A stretch of 60,000 nt of DNA, taken from the NCBI GenBank assembly GCA_032718475.1, contig JAUCBJ010004634.1:64001-124000 (forward strand). The letters are read 5' to 3'. A program made the translations under genes and the position numbers. The notes under the pieces are model-generated. The model was not told where the DNA came from. It did no database searches and was given only the letters and a program-made list of their open reading frames with translations. This DNA comes from Nemertoderma westbladi (lineage: Eukaryota > Xenacoelomorpha > Nemertodermatida > Nemertodermatidae). Shown piece after piece: positions 20,201 through 29,684 of this stretch (the stretch's first letter is position 1; every line of letters starts with the position of its first letter).

Positions 20201-22366
20201 TGTGCCCTTGAATTGCTGAACGGTCTCCTGCATCTGTCCGAGCAGGAGATCCATCCCCCATCGTCTCTCATCCACCCATTCAACCGCTGAAGCGGGATTC
20301 GCCAACGTTGTAGCGGGCGGACGAGGGACAACGGGCGACAAATCGTGAATATTTCGCTCGGAGTCCAGGGCATGAACTGTCTCATGGGCTGTTCTGCTGG
20401 GCACAGGTAGCTTAGTGCTGTGCAAAGGGAATTGAGAGGTAGGTTCAGGGAGTACAGGTGTCTCTACGACCGAAAGGGTGGCTTCGGGAACAGGCCTAAT
20501 TATTTCAGGCTCATCTACTATAGTAGGGAGTCTCTCTATTGTAATTATTTGGTCTGTGGGTTCTGTACAACCTAAGTTGGTGTTATTTAGTTGCCTTCGA
20601 ACAGCTGGAGGCAAATCAGGCAATTTCTGACGGTGGGATGTTCTTTTACGTCTGCTTAGGTGAGATCTATTTCCTTTGCCTTCAGTGTCGGTGGTATCGC
20701 CTTCCTCAGATGATGTATAACCTTGTCTTTTGGGAGTAGATTGATTCATCATCTGCATATTACTAGCTGTTAACTGTTTATTAAAGTTGTCTTGTCTCTC
20801 TTGAAGATTTTCCAACTCTAGTTGGGTTGTCTCTTCAGATGCCCTCCGTTCTGCTTCTGCCACTGCTATTTTTCTTTCCGCTTCGGCCGCCTTTCTTTCC
20901 GCTTCTGCTGCTGCCACTTTTCTTTCCGCTTCGGCCGCCTTTCTTTCGGCTTCTACTGCTGCAGCTGCCACCTTTCTTTCCGCTTCGGCCGCCTTTCTTT
21001 TGGCTTCTACTGCTGCAGCTGCCACCTTTCTTTCTGCTTCGGCCGCCTTTCTTTCGGCTTCTACTGCTGCAGCTGCCGCTTTTGCCTCTGCCGCTGCCGC
21101 TTTTGCCTCTGCCGCTGCCTCTGCCGCTTTTCTATCCACTTCTGCAGCTTTTCGTTCCGCTTCTGCCGCTGCCACTGCCGCTGCTGCTGTCTTTCTATCT
21201 TCTATACGTTTTTTCTTTACTTGTTCTTCTTGAACCTTAGCGATGCGGATGCTTTCATTGAATTTAGCTTGGTTCGCAGCTAACCTATCCACATCGATTG
21301 CGTCCAACACACGCTGGGCTCCTTCACTATTAGGGCTAAGCCCCTCTAACCTTCTCCTCAACTCTTCATCACCTAAAAAACGTTGATAGTCTGACAGATA
21401 GATGTCAATGGCATCCCTCTTATGCGGTTTCTCTGCCGTCGCTTCACTTTCCACTTGGGAAAAAGTAGCATCTGTTGATTCTCCATGGGTTGAGCGCTCC
21501 TCCAGCTGAGCTTTCCACTGAGCTGTTCCTTGAACCTGGAGACTCACCTGCTGAAACCAAGTCTTTACGGCAACTTGCAACGACGTGTCTTGTCTTCTTT
21601 TAGAAGCCTCCTCAAAGGCCAATAAGATTAGCCTAATTCGCAGAATTCTTTCTCTAACTTGATAAAGCAGTTGTCCCTGCTCTTGAGGTCCTTGAGGTTG
21701 TTGAAACAGCTGTTCTTTTACTCGCTCCATAGAGCTGAAGAATCCCTGTGCGTATCCGGCTGCGGACCTCTTCCACACAGCTGGATCGATGGTTTCCTTG
21801 GCTACTCCCATCTGGTGTATGTCTTCCCAGGCAGCTTCTGATAAATCAAACGGGAGTCCAGGTCCGGGGAAGTTCCATTGCGACTCGACAATAGATTTCA
21901 GTTCTTCCTTTGTGTATCCCGCATAACTATCTTTAGTCGATCGCTTACTTCTCGCCCAATCGATCTGGTGTTCTTCCACCGCGATCAATATCCTAGTGAG
22001 TACGGCTGCAGGAAGGATGAGAAGGGGATCCGAATAAACCGCATCCGTCATCTTTGCTCCGCGCTCGGGTGTCAGCTCTACAGTATCCTCACTACTGGAG
22101 CTGTTGGGCCGCTGAGAAATAAGTTCTTGGCTCGCGGGTTGTTGCTGTTCCGCTGCTTCTTGGTCCCGCTTGACCTGAGCTCGAGTGCCTATGATAGACC
22201 TACGATGTTGGACCAGCCTAGGTTCTGATATTACTACTGGAGGGATGATCTTCCTCACAGTGGGAGGTGAACTGAACTTAGGACTAGACGGTTCTACACC
22301 TCTATCTGAGTCGCAGATAGTTACATCTAATAAACTGTCTGACAGGTTCTGCTTAGTATCAGACAT
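17249..22366 (-). CDS. BEL/Pao Gag-protease polyprotein lacking RT and integrase
   Basis: Uninterrupted 1705-codon frame from ATG at 22366. Rough order: Ser-rich N-terminus; Gag helices; Ala/Glu/Lys heptad-like coiled coil (about 375-510); basic linker; DUF1759-type Gag domain (about 825-960, KFNGDEMKWLPF); zinc knuckles near 1130-1190 (CVLCDGPHRLSAC, CYNCLRRGHQRRTC, CAKCGAKHH); retropepsin with DSGSTGTFID near 1303. After YSSDNDDI (about 1490) the frame jumps to the end of RNase H (VDQWRYCP, NPTDIASRG). After FYRHYSRTK it jumps to the C-terminal tail (KPGIVF). RT, the RNase H catalytic part, the H2C2 zinc finger and the integrase core are absent. Both joins keep the frame. BEL-B shows the parental order. 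It may supply Gag and protease while relying on RT and IN in trans. Whether it is expressed is unknown. Confidence 0.85.
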   Translation of the reverse strand: MSDTKQNLSDSLLDVTICDSDRGVEPSSPKFSSPPTVRKIIPPVVISEPRLVQHRRSIIGTRAQVKRDQEAAEQQQPASQELISQRPNSSSSEDTVELTPERGAKMTDAVYSDPLLILPAAVLTRILIAVEEHQIDWARSKRSTKDSYAGYTKEELKSIVESQWNFPGPGLPFDLSEAAWEDIHQMGVAKETIDPAVWKRSAAGYAQGFFSSMERVKEQLFQQPQGPQEQGQLLYQVRERILRIRLILLAFEEASKRRQDTSLQVAVKTWFQQVSLQVQGTAQWKAQLEERSTHGESTDATFSQVESEATAEKPHKRDAIDIYLSDYQRFLGDEELRRRLEGLSPNSEGAQRVLDAIDVDRLAANQAKFNESIRIAKVQEEQVKKKRIEDRKTAAAAVAAAEAERKAAEVDRKAAEAAAEAKAAAAEAKAAAAAVEAERKAAEAERKVAAAAVEAKRKAAEAERKVAAAAVEAERKAAEAERKVAAAEAERKAAEAERKIAVAEAERRASEETTQLELENLQERQDNFNKQLTASNMQMMNQSTPKRQGYTSSEEGDTTDTEGKGNRSHLSRRKRTSHRQKLPDLPPAVRRQLNNTNLGCTEPTDQIITIERLPTIVDEPEIIRPVPEATLSVVETPVLPEPTSQFPLHSTKLPVPSRTAHETVHALDSERNIHDLSPVVPRPPATTLANPASAVEWVDERRWGMDLLLGQMQETVQQFKGTVRESRLELQEVQQNIALERDKLVNLQKGILPPPVTMCQPVRSEVSHAQGVEPTRIYTASEVETPIVNPIKSNYRPVDNDIPYRPDHNPRNLYTDNSILNNTMAQESFTRQMARTEARQAVKVGEIVKFNGDEMKWLPFNEYYKDNIQNSVLSNGEKLRFLIECLEGSPKLMALKFIGHPDGLRQVWDTLNIRYGNRNNIARYLYAKLIAPRKFLSSGIIEFSDEIQEICRQLDWLGKSHEYQNSMVVGALASTLPKGGVGTRWDKKVLYMMEQQRRDPTMADLMSFLDGEVKLQLLRQSREKTLENKVSEKPVSRRRVTPVCYTDDGESQTSQGEDSGKDTERSYYVNKTPKDQVSKFKSRTNDRRKQVRKTPPTSPKRIQVRKPEERTNVHHTAHVKVSNIKPKCVLCDGPHRLSACDEFLRKSLKDRREVMWDKRLCYNCLRRGHQRRTCYSDARCAKCGAKHHILLHTEFERNSPSQVSDSELHVQFSDVNDTDQSEMEGFYTDEFSDENESCYMINTAVYRALTYEKDTESDLTLTTSGQPPFWKAPTSNVGIREFPVVQVRVHGPKRSYVVNALLDSGSTGTFIDKELAEDIFAGQPKFRTKLNMSGIMQVWKSTVIADYYVGALSTPQDKLGEHSIRSVKMVAIKNFATTQVEPYNWDEDDHAQQLNIPRFDTDYPGVQILIGQNAHEALETLEKRPAQPQPLQTYAVRTRVGWYLTGPSRRTLRERLLQDRVCQVSEWEDDTSEGDDPTEGTPYSSDNDDISSNVDQWRYCPKKFNPTDIASRGATPQELTDTTDRLGEPDFLSKEDEWPPHLTPTEIRPAKGAEKVKPKTRTGGSELFEPGIDLSVLHIARDDAVDLDLPTASGSFMKIRESDWSSGTSDVSQGLSPLLQGATDHYSSWNRLCKAVVYLERCFYRHYSRTKRKPGIVFGMQRLNHPVGRLCLPEGNGGLSGNCGRQDSLPTTTSLILQTSRDSIT

Positions 22367-24298
22367 GTTTGTTTACACAGTTGAATGCCTACTGCTATAT
22401 TACAGTCTAAGCAAGTCTAGTAATTCAGTATTAACTGCTAGCCTAGTAATTAATTACCGATACTGCTACTCAGTGTAGCGTGATATATATATAATATTAG
22501 GATACCGGTATGCTTATAGTATATATAAGTATTATTACAGACTAGGTTTTTTACAAAATACCGGTATATAATTTTAGCACAAATATATATAAATATATAA
22601 TAGGCCTATCGTGGATACCGGTATGCAGTTTACACTTATAGTATATATAAGTATAATTATTAACTAGAATTAATTACAGAATACCGGTATGATTTCAGCT
22701 TAATTTTATGAAAATAAAGATAATAAGCCTATTGTAAATACCGGTATATCAATTATTTTAAATAATTGAATTTCTGAATTTTAAGGGTTACTTGGTTACT
22801 TTAACTTACTTTATTACCGTTATTTAAGCAGTAGTCCAACTAATATTGAGACCTAATTGTTGTATGGCAGGCCTACTATTTATAAATCGTTTGAGTTGAT
22901 TTATAATATATATATACCCGTTGAAATGGGTTTTTGTCAATGTTTGAAATAAATGTTATTATTTCTGGGGGAGTCACTACACATAAGCTGTGCGCTCTCA
23001 GTGGAGTGCTACTTGTTAGACACTAAAACAAATAATTCTAATTTACCTAAGTTACTTAATACTACAAATTACGTACAATTCGGGTTGAGATTACAATCTC
23101 TAAATAAACACAAAAATTTAATTACAAATACACAAATACAAATTTTTAGGGTAATTTTACAAGAAGTCTACTAACCAGCCTAACAAAGGGTTAGAATATC
23201 TGGTTATTACAACGGACAGGTTACTACGGTATTTGAAAATAATAAGTAGTAGTAAATATACTGCGCTGTCCAGATAGGAAAATACCACCGCCTGACGACC
23301 TATAACCGTATCGCTATAGGTACTACGTTATGTATCACGGAGTGTCCCTACCTAGAAGTTAATTACCGCGGTCTACCAGAACCAACGTGCCTATTAACCA
23401 CTTTACAACACAAATACACTGCCTACACACTAATCACCTTCGGAAAGTACTGTACACTAAACCCTAAATTAGGTACAAGTACTTGTACAACAAATAATTA
23501 GTAGTTAAAAATACTTGAACAGCTAAAAGAACCACGGTATCTGCCGGAGTGACCAAAGCACAAAATCTCCAGTCTTTACCTACGCCGAGCAGCCCTGATG
23601 TAGTACCGGGGTTAGTTTAACTATAACGGTATGTATAACAAACACAATTACTGTAGGAATAAACTTGGGGATATGAATGTTGCGAATAATCGCATAAACT
23701 CTGAATAATAAATATTACGCTACGCGTACAAACCATTCAAACAAAATGCAGACCAAATACTGACAGACTACTATCAAGCCTAAACAAACTACGGTATATG
23801 CAGACTCCGAAATGATTAGTTAGTATGCGTTCTAACCCAGTAGTACGACTTATTCTTTCACAGGGGGTTTACCTCACAGCACTTGAAGCCCCTACTTTCC
23901 TAACTTAGCACTTTTTCGGACAGATGCTCTACACACACCGAAATTTCCTCAAACCCAACAACAGCCAGACAACTATCCAGCCTACAAATTATCTAAATAA
24001 AATTATACGCTACCCGTACGACTACACAAACAAAGTACAGACCAAACACTGGCGGACTCCTATCAAGCCTAAATAAACCACAGGACATGCAGACTCCGAA
24101 ATGGTTAAGTAGTATGCGTTCTAACCCAGTAGTACGACTTATTCTTTAGATGGGGGTTTACCTTACAGCTATGGCTGCCCCTACTTCCTAACCGTTCTTT
24201 ATCGGACATACACTCTACATGCACTGCAATCCGTTCAGACCTAATCAACAGTTAGCCAACAGTCAAGCCTACAAATTATCTGTACAATCTGAGCAGGC
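22367..24298 (-). promoter_or_regulatory. BEL-A leader (5' untranslated region, truncated)
   Basis: Homologous to 52942-54905 of BEL-B. Next to the Gag start it has five ATACCGGTAT palindromes (22502, 22558, 22615, 22681, 22738). Further out it has a direct duplication of about 290 bp (about 23703-23995 and 23996-24285) marked by TTCTAACCCAGTAGTACG. The outer 341 bp present in BEL-B, where a primer-binding site would lie, is missing because the inverted LTR begins here. Confidence 0.7.
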
Positions 24299-25514
24299 TG
24301 TAAAAGCCTTTGCTGAATTGCCCCGTTATTTTATTATCTTTTACATTAAAATACTCTGTATTTGATTTAATAAGTGTAAGAGACCGTATTATTGCTGTAT
24401 CGGTGTTTTTAGAGGATCTAAGACCTATTTCCTCCGTATGTGTACTGTGAAAGGCATATTTTATGATTCTATGGCAATTCGTGACGCAAAGGGGTGATAG
24501 CTACTCTTGAACAGTAGTTACTATGACTACGGTTAACAGCTGACATTCATACGTGTTGATTTCCTTTGTTCTACGGCGTCTCTCAGTTCAGTCAGCCAAT
24601 TAGAGCGTTTTTGTGGCTCCTTGTACAGAAAATTTCCGAGAAATGACGCAATGCCTATGTGCAGTGTTTACATTCAGTCTTGAGCCAAAGAAAGAACGGT
24701 TTGGAAGTATTTTGTGCTGTACTGCTTTTTAGTCGTACACTAGTAGGTTTAATTATAAAGGGCATATATCCTTTAACTGTAAATATCTCACTGCTGACAT
24801 ACCGGTACTGATGTACCGATCTACCTAACTGTTCAGTTGTTGTTTTATACTGCTATTTACTGTCGGTTCTTCATAATATGGTTGATGAATTATTATATTT
24901 GGAATAACGATAAATAACCCCGCAACCCAATATTCTTGATATACCGAAGGTAAGAGAGAAAGGTTACCAATAACGATTGTGACTTATGTTAAAGTGGTTT
25001 GAAGTGAATCTAATGTTATTTGATAGACCCTACATGAGTCAGTCCTGTGTTCCTTTTATATGTGACTAAAATCAGTGAAGATTGGCAGATTAGTGTGCAG
25101 TATTGTGCAGCATAGTGTATGAGTGAGTCTGTTAACGAAGCATTTCCTAAAGAATGCGCCATATATGTGGATTGTAACTAAGCCATATCGTTGTGAGTAG
25201 TTTAAGTCATAACTCTGTTTATATAGATAGAGCGCCACGTCCTAAAGGAACTGTTAATATTCCCCGAAGGTGAATAATATTGTCAGAGATTATATAATAC
25301 TGTCAGTCGAATAATACATTAGGCTTACATAGCAATACGATTAAGCCGTCGAACCCAATCTCCCGGGTATATCCAGCGGGTGAATGATCGCGCACCGATT
25401 GGTTTCGACTAGTGTAGTGAATCAAATACTTGTCAGAGGCTAAAAGCTGATTTATTATCTAGAAGACATCCTAATTTGGCGGGTTAAACTGCCAAAGGTC
25501 TGAAAGCGCGAACA
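24299..25514 (+). repeat. LTR in inverted orientation at the 5' side of BEL-A
   Basis: Runs TGTAAAAGCCTTTGC to GCGCGAACA on the plus strand, the reverse complement of the left LTR over about 1.2 kb. The two are nearly identical by eye over most of their length, but a segment of about 100 bp (around 24780-24870 here, 13460-13550 on the left) is unrelated. It abuts the BEL-A leader at GAGCAGGC, where BEL-B continues for another 341 bp to its LTR. So this is not the original 5' LTR in its original position. Confidence 0.88.
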
Positions 25515-26285
25515 AGTACCATAGCGCGTAACGGTTACCTCGACACAGATACAGCTAGGGCCGTAGCAACATCATCAAGAATAAGCAATCCCCCATCACG
25601 CTATACGAACTGCGACTACACTGCACAATAAAAAAGACAATACATGATATCACGAGTGTGTGTAATAGCGAAACACGGACTATAATAACCGTAGGCCTAC
25701 CCCTAATATTAGTTAATCAAAATTTGATTATTATTTTCAATCACCCGGTCTTTAAAAATATGATAGAATCTGTATCTAGTTAATTTCGTTACCAAATTGG
25801 ATTGTAAAAATATATTGCCGCATGGAAGCGGGGTGAAATAGATTTGGATATTCGAATGAAATCGCATGGGTCACGTACTTTACTTGGCCATGTCACGTAC
25901 TTTACTTTGTTTTACATCAAATTCACTGAATAGCGTTAGGTTTGAAATGTCAATAAAGGCTGTTTTGGAAACAACAATATTACCTCTTGGCTGCTGTGGA
26001 CTCATTTATTACCTCAAGGTGCTCAATTCGCTGGATTTTGGACTTAAATTAAAAAAAATATTTTTTAAAATTTCTGCGCGTCACGTACTTTACCTGCGTT
26101 TGGTTGATGATTACTTATGCAATCTACACTATTTTTTAAAATTTCTGCGCGTCACGTACTTTACCTGCGTTTGGTTGATGATTACTTATGCAATCTACAC
26201 TAAGAAGTTTAGCTTCTATACTAATCGTGTAGCAGAATACTTTGTCTCTCAGAATATCACAAGTTGATGCTCTATGAAGACTGTT
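25515..26285. other. No gene seen; CACGTACTTTAC words and a 71-bp duplication
   Basis: AT-rich. The word GTCACGTACTTTAC recurs at about 25871, 25892, 26089, 26152 and again at 26861. The last two before the MITE belong to a direct duplication of about 71 bp (26070-26140 and 26141-26205) containing TGCGTTTGGTTGATGATTAC. A 133-codon open frame over this stretch has no recognisable content and is not called. Confidence 0.6.
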
Positions 26286-26819
26286 GTGGGGCGAGCCACG
26301 AAGTTGGCGGAGCCTTAGCGAATTGACACTGTTAGGGGGTGGGTCAATTTATGCAAATAGTTGTCGTCGTCGTCGTTGTCGTCGTCGTCGTCGTTGTCAT
26401 TGTCGTCGTCGTTACGATTTTGACATGCTAATAACTTTGTCGGATTTAAAGCTGCCAAGTTGAAAATTTGTAGGTATCAATATGAGCAAAAGTTGAGATT
26501 TTTGAGAGACTTTCAGACACCATCAGTGCAATGGTCTCCCGCTAGAGGGCCACATGTCTAAACATTAAATGCCCTCCCATTTCTTTGCTTTTAATCCGTT
26601 TAAGCTGAAACTTGGCAGATATGTATTAGACCATTAGCTGTGACTTTCAAAGGAGGCGAATCCATCTGCAGTTCTCCAGTCTGCCGCTAGAGGGCCAAAG
26701 GTCTGAAAGTGAAAACAACTAACGACGACAACTATTTGCATAAATTGACCCACCCCCTAACAGTGTCAATTCGCTAAGGCTTCGCCAACTTCGTGCTGCG
26801 CGAAGTCCCCACTTCGTGT
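26286..26819. mobile_element. MITE with inverted ends of about 85 bp
   Basis: Left end 26288-26371 (GTGGGGCGAGCCACGAAG ... GGGGGTGGGTCAATTTATGC) matches the reverse complement of 26723-26810 with few differences. There is no transposase. The body 26490-26715 is the reverse complement of 59780-60000, so at least two family members are in the window. It contains two CCGCTAGAGGGCCA words resembling a CTCF core. The right terminus adds CTTCGTGCTGCGCGAAG and CCCCACTTCGTG. A target duplication was not resolved. Confidence 0.8.
26361..26412. repeat. GTC trinucleotide microsatellite
   Basis: About 17 units of GTC with a few GTT and ATT interruptions, inside the left part of the MITE. Confidence 0.9.
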
Positions 26820-27230
26820 ATATATGTAATTTGCAAAAGAATGTAAAAATTGGTCTCTGACAGTCACGTACTTTACCGTGGAACGTGCCAAATATAGCAA
26901 AATCGTTAATTGCCGGACAAAAGCATGAAAATGTGACTATATATGTAAAAAAAATGTGTAGATTAATCTGAGCCTGTGTACCAAAAAAATTGACTACTTT
27001 CCTAGCAACAGGGTGACTTTTTCATAGCAACCGTTGTATATTTAATGTAATTATGATTGAAACTTGGGATAAACAACCTGTCTAGCAATAGAAGATGGTT
27101 ATTAGTGACATCGGCGCTGATAAACGTTTCCTTAGCAACAAGGTGACCTTTCCCTAGCAACTGCCTGCAATTCTGATTGAATCTTGGGATCATGTTGGTA
27201 TAATCAACCTGTATAGCAATATAAGGTCCA

Positions 27231-28540
27231 TGTGAAGAATACCAGACTTTCTGCTGTTATATTTCACTTTGCAGTTACTCCCTTGTGAAGAATACCAGGT
27301 TTTCACCAAAACCATAGGTTACAGAAGGGATGAATCTAACCAAAACAATAAACGAATTAGTATATGTACAGGTTATAAGACAGAAACAAGAGCTATAAAA
27401 CACTTAATTAAGATAAATTTAAAAAAAATAAAAAATCTTCATATATAAAATTCCAATAAAAAGTCGACCGAAAAGTGAAATCCTGGTATTCTTCACGTGG
27501 GGCATGGGCGAATATAAGATATTATCTTATTTAGTAGTTATATTAGAGCTGATTGATACACGTTTCCATAAAAATATTTAACTTTATGGGAATATTGTGT
27601 GTTTATAAAACTACAGTGTAAAAGTACAGTTAAAAATCCAAAAATGTAGCCACGGGCGGAGCTGGCCCGAGAATAATAATAATACAATATGGATAAATTT
27701 CTCTAAAAAATCTGTAAGAACTACTGTACTTCCAACTTCAACAATTTTTTTACTATTTCACTTGCCAGGCCCAGTGAACATCGTCATGCACTTAAAGGAG
27801 GCCAGAGGAACAAGATATCCTTGGCAATAACTTAAATCGTTCTAGAATGTTTCGCATATAATGAAAACAAACACAGATAAATATAATAAATACCAATACT
27901 ACCGTTGTATTTTATTGTTGTATTTTATTCGTGTAGGAAAATGGTCAATAATCAGAGTGTAATATAATAGTCACAGTCATTTTGCGATTCTAGAATTATA
28001 ATTATGATACAGAATAGTACATCATGGTACTAGTGAGCTGGTTATTGCTTATTCCCTCGAAATTAACATTATGTAACTTTCGTTTTGGTTTGTGGTTTGT
28101 ATATATTTATTGGCACTACTTCGCCCTGTCGACAGCCTCTGTCAATTTTTTTAACCACTAATTTTTTTGTGTTTTTCAATGTTTTGTTTGATAATGGTGA
28201 ATGTTCTAGAACCTTAAGTAGATATTTTTTTTAATAGCAGCTAGCGTTTTTTTACTAGCTATCAGTTTTTGAAAATAAAAAAAAATTTTTGTTAACATTA
28301 TTAATTAGCTAGCGTTTTTATGAAGGTAGTGGGTTTTTTACTACAGTAGCTAGGAATAGTAAGTATTTAAGATCTTTCAAACTGATTTTTTTAATGTTAC
28401 GTTATTTATGGGTGTGGTTGGTTGGTAAACAAGCCTATATTTTTTATGGGTTTTATTTTTATTCTTTCCAGCGACACTTTGCTGAAATTAGACTCAGAAA
28501 ACTGTACCGCCACACGATGTTCAAATAATCTCAAACGATG
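27231..28540. other. Interior of the TIR element; no intact gene
   Basis: Between the left subterminal repeats and the CXC relic. It contains a small inverted pair (GTGAAGAATACCAGG at about 27281 and its complement at about 27484). GCTAGCGTTTTT words repeat at about 28240 and 28310. No further homology to the CXC-type protein could be followed upstream of 28541. Confidence 0.5.
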
Positions 28541-29032
28541 TTTGTCATGCCAGAAATCACATCAACTTTCAAGGCAGTATACGATCAGCCATTTAATCCC
28601 TTCCCAAATGGAATCGAAAGTGTAGAATTCAAAGCGTTGGAAATATTTGTCATACGTATGTATGACAAAAAATCAAACAGAACTATTATAAATAATACAT
28701 GACGGGATCTATTCACCAAACGCAACTGCGTGATTGATCGCTTGCCACCAACTCAACACACCCTTTACCAACATGTGATGCGGGCTACATATCAAGCCAG
28801 CGTTTGGGCAGTCTGCACACAGGACAAACCGATACTCCCTTGACCAGCAGATTTCGGTTGGGTATTTAATACTCAATGGAATCCCGTCTGGAGTTCACTG
28901 CCAGACGCTGCAACGATGTGCTACGAATTCATTAAATATGCATGCAAAAAGCGCAATTGCACAAACTGCAAGTGTGGGAAGGCTGGGTTTAAATGCACAG
29001 AATTATGCACTTGCACTTGCTCTTGTTATTGA
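28541..29032 (+). pseudogene. Relic ORF ending in a tesmin/TSO1-like CXC cysteine motif
   Basis: One frame of 164 codons interrupted only by TGA at 28700 and 28841. It reads FKAVYDQPFNPFPN, EFKALEIFVIRMYD, RDLFTKRNCVIDRLPPTQ, YQHVMRATYQASVW, GWVFNTQWNPVWSSLPDAA, then CKKRNCTNCKCGKAGFKC and TELCTCTCSC before a stop. I recall the succession LPPT...H..RA.YQA..W...GW and a final C..C.C...G.KC...C.C..C from uncharacterised invertebrate proteins, often repeat-associated, with a CXC domain like that of tesmin/TSO1 DNA-binding proteins. Both TGAs could arise from CGA by CpG decay. It lies centrally within the TIR element and may be part of its former coding region. Confidence 0.6.
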
Positions 29033-29684
29033 TCACATATGATTCGTATATAATTAAAAGAATTGGTATAACTATAATACTAAATAATTTAAATTTACAG
29101 CCTTGTGGCTGTGTATTTGATGTATAAACACATTATCCTCATAAAGCCAAAAGTGCAATATTTTTTAAATATAGATATCACCTTTTGTTTCTATGGAAAC
29201 GTGCTTCACAGCTCCAATATAACTACTAACCATCTTATATTGCTATAAATGCTGTTTACCTCCAGTTTCAATATTAATTACACTAAATTCCAGGCAGTTC
29301 CTAGGGAAAGGTCACCTTGTTGCTATGGACACGTGTATCAGCGCCAATGTTATTACTAACAATCTTCTATTGCTAATCAGGTTGATTATCCAAAGTTTCA
29401 ATCAAATTCCATTAATTATAGAGCGGTTGCTAGGTAAAGGTATCCTTGTTGCTATGGAAACGTGTACAGGCTTATATTATAAACTAAACCAGTTATATAA
29501 TCGTAATTTTTGAATATGGTGAGTTTCAATAACAGAAATGACCAATTTTACCCGGTTGCTATGTAAAAGTCACTCTGTTGCTAGGGAAGTAGTCAATTTT
29601 TTTGGTACACAGGCTCAGATTAATCTACACATTTTTTTTACATATATAGTCACATTTTCATGCTTTTGTCCGGCAATTAACGAT

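Larger units (their letters stand above)
12799..25514 (-). mobile_element. BEL-A: rearranged, Gag-protease-only BEL/Pao derivative
   Basis: A 12.7-kb composite on the minus strand, colinear with BEL-B (40377-56389) over the 3' LTR, basic 3' frame, accessory frame, post-pol region, Gag-PR and most of the leader. RT, most of RNase H and the integrase core are missing from the polyprotein. The LTR at its 5' side is inverted relative to the 3' LTR and the last 0.34 kb of leader is absent. Flanking pentamers (CCTAC on the left, AGTAC on the right) do not form a target-site duplication, which agrees with rearrangement after or during integration. Confidence 0.8.
26902..29684. mobile_element. 2.8-kb DNA transposon with long TIRs and subterminal repeats
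   Basis: The outer 135 bp (26902-27036) and 29557-29684 are reverse complements with only a few mismatches, ending ATCGTTAATTGCC. Inside each end are diverged tandem subrepeats of about 125 bp, two on the left (to about 27230) and three on the right (from about 29170). Each carries inverted copies of TTGCTATGGAAACG and TTGCTAGG words. The only coding remnant inside is the CXC-domain relic. No transposase signature is recognised and no target duplication was resolved, so the superfamily is undetermined. Confidence 0.75.

Noticed and set aside
20822-21283. Plus-strand ORFs rich in Phe, Arg, Ser or Leu opposite the Gag coiled coil
   Set aside because: They are the antisense of an Ala/Glu/Lys-rich repeat in the Gag frame, and the same shadow appears at 51529-51846.
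28541-29032. Reading the two internal TGA codons as selenocysteine or as a recoded amino acid
   Set aside because: No SECIS-like evidence, the sequence is inside a degraded transposon, and CGA to TGA decay explains both.
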